From NCBI GenBank assembly GCA_934122115.1, contig CAKOVU010000001.1, forward strand, positions 62,001-126,000: DNA of 64,000 bases. Direction: 5' to 3'. Position numbers and translations under genes: made by a program. Source of the DNA: UMGS1901 sp934122115 (lineage in GTDB: Bacteria > Bacillota > Clostridia > TANB77 > CAG-508). The first letter of the stretch is position 1; every line of letters starts with the position of its first letter. The notes beneath the pieces were generated by a model, which saw only the letters and a program-made list of their open reading frames with translations, did no database searches and had not been told where the DNA came from. Below, one piece after another: positions 51,108 to 58,054 of the stretch.

Positions 51108-51371
51108 ATGACAAAGGAAAGAAAACAAGAAATAATCAACACATACAAAAGAGATGAAAAAGATACTGGTTCACCAGAAGTTCAAATAGCTCTTTTAACA
51201 GAAAGAATTAACGAATTAACAGAACATCTAAAAGTTCATAAGAAAGATAATCACTCAAGAAGAGGATTATTCAAGATGATTGGAAATAGAAGAAGTTTAT
51301 TAAACTATTTAGCAGATAAAGATGTTCAAAGATACAGAGATATAGTTGCAAAATTAGGTTTAAGAAAATAA
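51108..51371 (+). CDS. rpsO: 30S ribosomal protein S15
   Basis: 87 residues: MTKERKQEIINTYKRDEKDTGSPEVQIALLTERI, with the landmark GSPEVQIALLT, then HKKDNHSRRGL and RRSLLNYLADKD. S15 binds the central domain of 16S rRNA and forms a bridge to the 50S. The rpsO-pnp order is widely conserved, but here a good terminator separates them. The start is 10 nt after AGGAGGTG. Confidence 0.98.
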   Translation: MTKERKQEIINTYKRDEKDTGSPEVQIALLTERINELTEHLKVHKKDNHSRRGLFKMIGNRRSLLNYLADKDVQRYRDIVAKLGLRK

Positions 51372-51383
51372 TAACATTAAAAA

Positions 51384-51416
51384 GGGCGTTTTACTAATGA
51401 TAAAGCGCCCATTTTT
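51384..51416 (+). terminator. rpsO terminator
   Basis: GGGCGTTTTA and TAAAGCGCCC form a 10-bp stem (one G-T) with a 7-nt loop, followed by ATTTTT. Confidence 0.85.
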
Positions 51417-51498
51417 AAAAAATAATGTTAAATATTTTTTGTTTTTTTGTAGAAAATAATAAATATAAAATGCTTAATTAAAAAGTAAGGAGAAGACT

Positions 51499-53628
51499 AT
51501 GTATAAAAAATTTGAAACAGAATTAGCAGGAAGAAAACTAACAATAGAAACAGGAAAAGTTGCAGAATTAGCTAATGGCGATGTTATAGTACATTATGGC
51601 GATACTGTTGTAATGGTCAACGTAACAGCATCAAAACAACCAAAAGAAGGAGTGGATTTCTTTCCACTATCAGTAGACTATGAAGAAAAATTATATGCTG
51701 TAGGGAAAATACCAGGAAGTTTCCAAAAAAGAGAAGGAAAACCAGCAGATAAAGCAATACTAACATCAAGAGCAATAGATAGGCCAATACGTCCACTATT
51801 TCCGAAAGATTTTAGAAATGATGTATGCGTTGTAGCAACAGTTTTATCTGTAGAGCAAGATAATAGCCCAGAAGTATGTGCAATGATTGGTGCATCTGCA
51901 GCACTTTCAATTTCAGATATACCTTTTGGAGGACCAACAGCAGCAGTAAGTGTAGGATATGTGGATAATCAAATTGTAATAAACCCTACAGTTGCAGAAA
52001 GAGAAAAAAGTAGATTAAACTTAACAGTGGCTGGAACTTTAGAAAAAGTAACAATGATAGAAGCTGGAGCAGATGAAATTCCAAACGATACAATGCTTGA
52101 AGCTATAAAAGCAGGGCATAGTGAAATTAAAAAATTATGTGCATTTATAGAAAAAATAAAAGAAGAAGTAGGAAAGCCAAAATTTGAATATGTATCATTT
52201 GCTACAGATACAGCTGTATTTGATGAAATATCTGCAAACTTTAAAGCAAGAATGTACAAAGATGTACAAGCACAAGATAAAGAAGTAAGAGATGCTAATA
52301 TGGAAGCTTTAGCACAAGATATACAAGCATATTTTGCTGAAAAATATGGTGAGGATGGAGCAGAGGAAAAAGCAGCAGATATAGCAGCAAGCATCCATGA
52401 TTTGGAGAAAAAATGTGTAAGAGAAATGATATACAAAGAGCATATTCGTCCTGATGGAAGAAAAATAGATGAAATAAGACCATTATCTTGTGAAGTAGGT
52501 GTTCTTCCTAGAGTTCACGGAAGTGCAATATTTACAAGAGGTCAGACTCAAGTACTATCAGTAGTTACATTAGGAACAAAATCAGAAGAACAAGAATTAG
52601 ATGGATTAGATGAAGAAGATTCAAAAAGATATATGCATCAATACAATTTCCCATCTTACTCAGTTGGAGAAGCGAGACCATCACGTGGTCCTGGAAGAAG
52701 AGAAATTGGGCATGGTGCTTTAGCTGAAAAAGCTTTAGTTCCAGTAATACCTTCAGAAGAAGAATTTCCATATACAATAAGAGTTGTATCAGAAGTATTA
52801 TCTTCAAATGGTTCAACATCACAAGCAAGTATCTGTGGAAGCACTTTAGCACTTATGGATGCAGGTGTTCCAATCAGAAAACCAGTAGCTGGTATATCAA
52901 CAGGATTAGTAACAGATCCAGAAGATCCAGATAAATATATAATGCTAACAGATATACAAGGAATAGAAGATTTTTTCGGAGATATGGACTTTAAAGTTGG
53001 TGGTACAAAAGATGGTATAACAGCAATACAAGTTGACATTAAAAACGATGGACTAACATATGATATTATAAAAGAAGCATTTGAAAGAACCAAAAAGGCT
53101 CGTGATTATATATTAGATGAAATAATGTTAAAGCAAATTGCCGAACCAAGAAAAGAAATATCTAAATATGCACCAAAAATAATTACAACTACAATAAATG
53201 TAGACAAAATAAAGGATGTAATAGGTCCTGGTGGAAAAATGATAAACAAAATAATAGCAGCAACAGGTGTAAAAATAGATATAGAAGAAGACGGAAAAGT
53301 TTGCATATATACTGATGACGCAGAGCAAGGAAAAAATGCATTAAAAATGATAGAAGATATAGCAAAAGACATAGAAGTTGGCGGAATATATGAAGGAAAA
53401 GTTACAAGAATAATGCCTTTTGGTGCTTTTGTAGATATAGGTGGAGGAAGAGAAGGATTGCTTCACATATCTAAAATATCAAGCAAAAGAGTAGAAAAAG
53501 TAGAAGATGTACTTGCTGTGGGCGATGAAGTAACAGTTAAGGTTTATGAAATAGATAACCAAGATAGAATAAACTTAACAATGAAAGACTTAGAAGCTGG
53601 CAACAAAGAAGAAGACGTAGAAGAATAA
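51499..53628 (+). CDS. pnp: Polyribonucleotide nucleotidyltransferase (PNPase)
   Basis: The enzyme degrades RNA 3'-5' with phosphate and can add tails. The 709-residue product has two RNase PH domains (the second with RPSRGPGRREIGHGALAE near residue 390), the linker helical domain, a KH domain with VIGPGGKMINKI near 574 and an S1 domain beginning near 628 (GKVTRIMPFGAFVDI). Lengths are normal. It starts behind AAGGAGAAG. Confidence 0.97.
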   Translation: MYKKFETELAGRKLTIETGKVAELANGDVIVHYGDTVVMVNVTASKQPKEGVDFFPLSVDYEEKLYAVGKIPGSFQKREGKPADKAILTSRAIDRPIRPLFPKDFRNDVCVVATVLSVEQDNSPEVCAMIGASAALSISDIPFGGPTAAVSVGYVDNQIVINPTVAEREKSRLNLTVAGTLEKVTMIEAGADEIPNDTMLEAIKAGHSEIKKLCAFIEKIKEEVGKPKFEYVSFATDTAVFDEISANFKARMYKDVQAQDKEVRDANMEALAQDIQAYFAEKYGEDGAEEKAADIAASIHDLEKKCVREMIYKEHIRPDGRKIDEIRPLSCEVGVLPRVHGSAIFTRGQTQVLSVVTLGTKSEEQELDGLDEEDSKRYMHQYNFPSYSVGEARPSRGPGRREIGHGALAEKALVPVIPSEEEFPYTIRVVSEVLSSNGSTSQASICGSTLALMDAGVPIRKPVAGISTGLVTDPEDPDKYIMLTDIQGIEDFFGDMDFKVGGTKDGITAIQVDIKNDGLTYDIIKEAFERTKKARDYILDEIMLKQIAEPRKEISKYAPKIITTTINVDKIKDVIGPGGKMINKIIAATGVKIDIEEDGKVCIYTDDAEQGKNALKMIEDIAKDIEVGGIYEGKVTRIMPFGAFVDIGGGREGLLHISKISSKRVEKVEDVLAVGDEVTVKVYEIDNQDRINLTMKDLEAGNKEEDVEE

Positions 53629-53654
53629 TATTTATAATATTAGGAGAAAAATAA

Positions 53655-54890
53655 ATGGAATATTTATATATTATACAACAGGCAATTGTCTGGATAATAA
53701 CTATATATTGGTTGTACCAATTAGTTGTTAGTATATGTTCGTTAGTAAAATTAAAAGATAAGCCATTACTTGTGAATAAAAATCACAAGTTTATGGCTAT
53801 TTTGCCTGCTCACAATGAAGAAACTGTAATAGGAAATTTAATAGAAAGTTTAAAAAAGCAAGATTATCCTAAAGAGTTATTAGATATTTATGTAATAGCA
53901 GATAACTGCACAGATAATACTGTAAAAATTGCAAAAGAAGCAGGAGCAATAGTATTAGAAAGACATGAAGAAGACCCAGCAAAACAAACTAAAGGTGCTG
54001 CTTTACAATGGTTTTTAAAACAGAAAATTGAAGAAAATGCTGATTATGATGCATTCTTTGTATTTGATGCTGATAACATTGTTGATGTTAACTTTACAAA
54101 AGCAATGAACAAAAAATTATGTCAAGGCGAGGAAGTTGTTCAAGGATACAGAGATATCAAAAACCCTGCAGATAGTTGGGTTTCAGCAGGATACGCAATA
54201 TTTTATTGGACAATGCATAGATTCTACCATTTAGCAAGGTATAATTTAGGCTTATCTGCATTATTAAATGGTACAGGATTTATGGTTAAGTTTGATGTAA
54301 TAAAACCAACAGGCTGGAATACAAAAACTTTAACTGAGGATATAGAATTCTCTTTAAAAACAATTATAAAAGGTAAGAAAGTTGGCTGGGCAGTAGATGC
54401 AATAGTTTATGATGAACAACCAGTAGGATTTAAACAATCTTGGTCACAAAGATCTAGATGGACTGTTGGACATATTCAATGCTTAGGTGAATATACAAAA
54501 CCATTAGCAATAGCTGTAAAAGAACATAAAACAGTGATGAATTTTGATGGACTTTTATACATGATAGGAAGTATACCAATGTTTATATTAACAGGTGTAT
54601 TAGTAATAATTAACTTTGTTATGTATATACTTGGTGGAATGTCTACACCAGATTTAATTGTAAATTGTATTAGATATTTATTACCAACATTTTTACTACC
54701 AATATTTGTTGGAATAATAATAATGTGGTTGGATAAAAGACCAATAAAGCCAATGATAAAAGGATTGGTTTTATACCCATTATTCCTAGGCTCATGGTTA
54801 TTAATAAACTTTAAATGTTTATTTATAAGAGACACAAAATGGGAGAAAATAGACCACGTTAGAGATATAAAAATTAAGGATGTTGCATAA
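53655..54890 (+). CDS. Membrane-bound family 2 glycosyltransferase
   Basis: The 411-residue protein has a transmembrane helix at the N-terminus, a GT-A domain with ILPAHNEETVIGNLIESL near residue 50, DNCTDNT near 89, the metal-binding FDADN near 136 and the processive QRSRW motif near 258, then about three C-terminal membrane segments. This is the layout of polysaccharide synthases such as the cellulose/hyaluronan/PNAG group. It starts 27 nt after pnp and ends 48 nt before the first prepilin-like gene, with no terminator seen between them. Confidence 0.88.
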   Translation: MEYLYIIQQAIVWIITIYWLYQLVVSICSLVKLKDKPLLVNKNHKFMAILPAHNEETVIGNLIESLKKQDYPKELLDIYVIADNCTDNTVKIAKEAGAIVLERHEEDPAKQTKGAALQWFLKQKIEENADYDAFFVFDADNIVDVNFTKAMNKKLCQGEEVVQGYRDIKNPADSWVSAGYAIFYWTMHRFYHLARYNLGLSALLNGTGFMVKFDVIKPTGWNTKTLTEDIEFSLKTIIKGKKVGWAVDAIVYDEQPVGFKQSWSQRSRWTVGHIQCLGEYTKPLAIAVKEHKTVMNFDGLLYMIGSIPMFILTGVLVIINFVMYILGGMSTPDLIVNCIRYLLPTFLLPIFVGIIIMWLDKRPIKPMIKGLVLYPLFLGSWLLINFKCLFIRDTKWEKIDHVRDIKIKDVA

Positions 54891-54937
54891 AAGTAATATT
54901 TAAAATGAAAAACCAATGAAAAGGAGGAAATAAAAGA

Positions 54938-56125
54938 ATGAAAAAAGAAAATGGAATCACATTGGTTGCCTTGGTGGTAACAATAGTAGTGCTAATAATT
55001 ATAGCTGGAGTAACTTTAAGCCTAACAATAGGTAATGGAGGAATAATGAAAAGAGCAAAAACAGCTGTAAATGATTATGCCTCTCAAGACACGAAGGAAG
55101 AAAAATACTTTAACGATTTAGCTGACTGGGTTGATAAAAATGGAAAAGAGAGTGGAATAGCAAAAGTTCCAGTTAATACGAAAGCCGAAGAGAATGGAAC
55201 GATAAATGGGAAAAAACCTGGAACCAATAATCCAGTAATCCCTGGAGGATATACTCCAATAGACGCAGGGGATGCAAAATGGGGAAATGGAAGCTCTGCC
55301 CCAACACAAAATTCAGTAGACCATGGATTGGTAATAAAAGATGATGCAGGAAATGAATGGGTGTGGATTCCAGTGGAAGCAAGTGTGCTTTCAAGTATGT
55401 ATGAAACTTCAAATGATGGAATAGCTTTATCAGGAGATGTTGGTGTAACAACAAAAATGTATACAAAATCAACAACAATAGCGCAAACTGGAGATGGAAA
55501 AACTTTGTCAAGAAGTACACCAAATACAACAGGATGGAGAGAGCCAGATTTAGTAACTGTTTACGATAAAGATGAATCATATTATAAGACAATATTAGGA
55601 TATGATACTCCAAAAGCAATGGCGGAAGCTTTTGTATTGGATTATTCTAATATGATAAATAGAATAAAAAAATATGGAGGGTTTTATATCGGAAGATATG
55701 AATTATCAAATGAGGGCGTCCAAAAGGGGAAAGCAACACTAACTAATACAAATTGGTACAATTTATATAAAAAATGTACAACATTAAATGCAAGTGATAA
55801 GGTAGAAAGTAAAATGATATGGGGAATCCAATTTGATTTGACATGTGATTTCATATCTAAAAAAGGAGAGCAAAAAAGTATCACAAATTCTACAACATGG
55901 GGAAATTATAATAATAGTACAGGAGATGCAGCAGTAATGGATGGAACAACGCAAAAATATGGAAGTAAACAAGTAACAGGATATAGTGAATATTGGAAAG
56001 CAAATAATATATATGATCTAGCTGGAAATTGTTGGGAATGGACCAGAGAGGCATACGGTATCAAATACCGTGTTCACAGAGGTGGACAGTTCTGTTATCG
56101 GTGGCTCACTCAATCCAGCATCTAG
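54938..56125 (+). CDS. Prepilin-like FGE/C-type-lectin domain protein, copy 1 (frameshifted C-terminus)
   Basis: The 395-residue ORF begins with a type IV prepilin-like signal: basic MKKENG, then ITLVALVVTIVVLIIIAG; the usual Glu5 is Ala. The body has GYTPIDAGDAKWG, NEWVWIPV, GGFYIGRYELSNEG and NNIYDLAGNCWEWTREA, a formylglycine-generating-enzyme/C-type-lectin fold. After RGGQ the frame runs into a stop (TAG 56123-56125). In the next frame, sequence matching the paralogues continues (PASS, then VR, then FNNKVA) to TAA 56226-56228. So the variable tail carries a net +1 shift near 56087-56099: a real mutation, or an assembly error in a hypervariable site. No enzymatic residues of sulfatase activation are seen. 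Confidence 0.82.
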   Translation: MKKENGITLVALVVTIVVLIIIAGVTLSLTIGNGGIMKRAKTAVNDYASQDTKEEKYFNDLADWVDKNGKESGIAKVPVNTKAEENGTINGKKPGTNNPVIPGGYTPIDAGDAKWGNGSSAPTQNSVDHGLVIKDDAGNEWVWIPVEASVLSSMYETSNDGIALSGDVGVTTKMYTKSTTIAQTGDGKTLSRSTPNTTGWREPDLVTVYDKDESYYKTILGYDTPKAMAEAFVLDYSNMINRIKKYGGFYIGRYELSNEGVQKGKATLTNTNWYNLYKKCTTLNASDKVESKMIWGIQFDLTCDFISKKGEQKSITNSTTWGNYNNSTGDAAVMDGTTQKYGSKQVTGYSEYWKANNIYDLAGNCWEWTREAYGIKYRVHRGGQFCYRWLTQSSI

Positions 56126-56228
56126 TTGTAGCTACAGTGGCCCGGAGAACAGCAATTGTATCGACGTACGGTGCTCGTCCCACTTTAATAATAAAGTAGC
56201 ACTGGAGCGTATAAGCTTAAGTGTGTAA
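56057..56228 (+). other. Variable tail of copy 1, partly out of frame
   Basis: From about 56099 the frame one base to the right reads GGSLNPASSCSYSG, then DVRCSSHFNNKVALER, and stops at 56228. It aligns with the tails of copies 2 and 3 at P-A-S, the CGG codon (56169-56171) and NNK (56187-56195). The tract is clearly richer in G/C than the body, and its codons mostly end in C, T or G, as expected when adenines of a template have been randomised. Confidence 0.6.
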
Positions 56229-56282
56229 AAAATATTTAAGGACAGTACTTTCTAGAGTAATATAATTGAATATAAAAATATT

Positions 56283-56319
56283 GAACGCTTTGAATAAAAT
56301 CAGAGCGTTCTATTTATTT
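56283..56319 (+). terminator. Terminator after pilin copy 1
   Basis: GAACGCT and AGCGTTC form a 7-bp stem with a 14-nt loop, followed by TATTTATTT. Confidence 0.75.
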
Positions 56320-56412
56320 GCACTGAATTAATAAAAACACAAAATAAATCTTATAGAATACAAAGCACTTTGTTATAATAAAAGCTATTACGTCAACAAC
56401 AAAACGTTTTAT

Positions 56413-56441
56413 TTTTCGTTAAGTAACTAACTTAAGGAAGT
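56413..56441 (+). repeat. Recombinase-site-like repeat, left
   Basis: TTTTCGTTAAGT, core AACTA, then ACTTAAGGAAGT. The two 12-bp arms are imperfect inverted copies (9 of 12), the architecture of tyrosine-recombinase sites. The inner 17 bp (56419-56435) are the exact reverse complement of the inner 17 bp of the right repeat. Confidence 0.6.
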
Positions 56442-56550
56442 ATTTTTGAATATTCTTATCCTGTGAAATTGTTGGTATATAAGCTTTTTCACGATTCTAT
56501 GATTTTTTTGTTTTTTTTATAATTTTTCATTATCTTTTTTTCATTTTTCA

Positions 56551-56579
56551 TTGAAATATGTATACTTTGATGCTATAAT
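56551..56579 (+). promoter_or_regulatory. Promoter of pilin copy 2, inside the repeat-bounded segment
   Basis: TTGAAA 56551-56556, a 17-bp spacer, TATAAT 56574-56579. The expected start of transcription is near 56586, so the right repeat is in the leader. If the segment flips, this promoter would face away from copy 2. Confidence 0.8.
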
Positions 56580-56593
56580 TGTTGTATAAAAAA

Positions 56594-56622
56594 TTTTCGT
56601 TAAGTTAGTTACTTAAGGAAGT
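56594..56622 (+). repeat. Recombinase-site-like repeat, right
   Basis: TTTTCGTTAAGT, core TAGTT, then ACTTAAGGAAGT: same arms and orientation as the left copy, but the 5-bp core is inverted. Distance between the cores is 181 bp. Confidence 0.6.
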
Positions 56623-56629
56623 GTTTTTT

Positions 56630-58054
56630 GTGAATGGGAAAGTAGTAGTACCAACGAAAAGAGGAAAAATAAAAATGGAAAAAGGTATAACGTTAGTAGC
56701 TTTAATAATAACAGTAGTAATTATGATAATTTTATCAGGAATAGTAATAGGTGGAACGATTGGAAATAATGGCATATTTAGCAAAGCAAAATATGCTGTA
56801 AATAAATATGATGAGCATAGCACAAATGTAGATAAAGAATTAAATGAAACAGCAGAGCAAATGGAGGAAAATGCAGATGAAGAAGTGTTAGAAAAAGCAA
56901 TAGTTAATGTAAAATGCCCATCAAACAGAACAATAAATGGAAAAAGGGCAAGCGCAAATAATCCAATAGTCCCAGAGGGATATACTCCAATAGATGCAGG
57001 AGAAGCAAAATGGGGAGATGGCTCAAGCAAACCAGCTCAGAGTTCTGTAGGCCACGGACTAGTAATAAAAGATGATGAAGGAAATGAGTGGGTATGGGTA
57101 CCGGTGTCTACTCAGATGATAAAAAATATGTATGAAACATCAAGTGCAGATATAGCATTAACGGGAGAAACAGGTGCAACTACAAAGATGTATACAAAAA
57201 CAGCAACAATAGGAGGGGAAGAAGATAAAGTGACAGTTTCTAGAACTTTACCAAATGGAGCTGAATGGAGAGAACCGGATTTAGAAAGCTATTATGATTT
57301 AAGAGAAGAATATTATAAAACGATATTAGGCTTTGATACACCAAAAGCGATGGCAGAAGTGCTTGTAAATGAGTATGAGGAAATGGTGAATAGTGTAAAA
57401 AAATATAGTGGGTTTTACATAGGAAGATATGAATTATCAAATGAAGGAGTACAAAAAGGAAAAGACACATTATCAAATGTAAATTGGTATGTTTTATACA
57501 ATAAGTGTATGGAATTGAATGCAAGTGATAAGGTAAAAAGCAGAATGGTGTGGGGCCTTCAATGGGATTTAGCATGTGATTTTATATCGAAAAAAGGAGA
57601 TAAAAAGAGTATTAAAAATTCAACAAGTTGGGGCAATTATGTGAATGCTGTTGGAAATGCAGCTGTAATGGTTGGAACAACTAAAATGTATGGAAACAAA
57701 CAAGTAACAGGATATAGCGAGTATTGGAAAGCCAATAATATATACGATTTGGCGGGAAATTGTGAAGAATGGAGCCAAGAAGCAGGTTATGATAGATTTC
57801 GTGCTGGTAGAGGAGGAAGCTGCACTATGGATGGTGCAGAATTATTGCCAGCATCAGCAAGAAACAAAGGTGGTTCATATGGATATGATCCAAATTTGCG
57901 GAACGCGCCCAGTACTAATAATAAAATAGGAGAAAAATATGGTAAAAGCAAGAGAAGAAAAAGGAATAACATTAATAGAATTAATAGTTACAATAACAAT
58001 TTTGCTAATATTAGTTGGAATAACAGGAGGCGTGGGAATAAATGCAACACTTGA
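56630..58054 (+). CDS. Prepilin-like FGE/C-type-lectin domain protein, copy 2
   Basis: It has a prepilin-like signal MEKG, then ITLVALIITVVIMIILSG, followed by a helical stretch and the same FGE-like body as copies 1 and 3 (GYTPIDAGEAKWG, NEWVWVPV, GFYIGRYELSNEG, NNIYDLAGNCEEWS). GTG 56630 lies 8 nt after AAGGAAG, giving 474 residues with a 15-residue basic leader extension; ATG 56675, with GAGGA 9 nt upstream, is an equally good start. The variable tail reads RGGSCTMDGAELL, then PASAR, then LRNAPSTNNK. Beyond NNKIGEK the frame has lost a stop and runs 116 nt into copy 3 in another frame, adding about 38 basic/Asn-rich residues that are unlikely to be native. Confidence 0.82.
   Translation: MNGKVVVPTKRGKIKMEKGITLVALIITVVIMIILSGIVIGGTIGNNGIFSKAKYAVNKYDEHSTNVDKELNETAEQMEENADEEVLEKAIVNVKCPSNRTINGKRASANNPIVPEGYTPIDAGEAKWGDGSSKPAQSSVGHGLVIKDDEGNEWVWVPVSTQMIKNMYETSSADIALTGETGATTKMYTKTATIGGEEDKVTVSRTLPNGAEWREPDLESYYDLREEYYKTILGFDTPKAMAEVLVNEYEEMVNSVKKYSGFYIGRYELSNEGVQKGKDTLSNVNWYVLYNKCMELNASDKVKSRMVWGLQWDLACDFISKKGDKKSIKNSTSWGNYVNAVGNAAVMVGTTKMYGNKQVTGYSEYWKANNIYDLAGNCEEWSQEAGYDRFRAGRGGSCTMDGAELLPASARNKGGSYGYDPNLRNAPSTNNKIGEKYGKSKRRKRNNINRINSYNNNFANISWNNRRRGNKCNT
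57785..57925 (+). other. Variable tail of copy 2
   Basis: The stretch from after EEWSQEA to NNK differs strongly from the other copies while the flanks are conserved. The CGG codon at 57899-57901 and AATAATAAA at 57917-57925 align with those of copies 1 and 3. Confidence 0.6.

Larger units (their letters stand above)
56229..56620 (+). other. Intergenic region between pilin copies 1 and 2
   Basis: About 390 nt without an ORF. It contains a terminator (56283-56319), an extended -10 (TGTTATAAT, 56371-56379), two recombinase-site-like repeats (56413-56441, 56594-56622), T-tracts at 56500-56550 that would bend DNA, and a near-consensus promoter at 56551-56579. Confidence 0.7.

Noticed and set aside
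56126..56620. DGR template repeat in the gap between pilin copies 1 and 2
   Set aside because: No adenine-rich near-copy of a variable tail is visible there; what resembles a tail is the out-of-frame end of copy 1.
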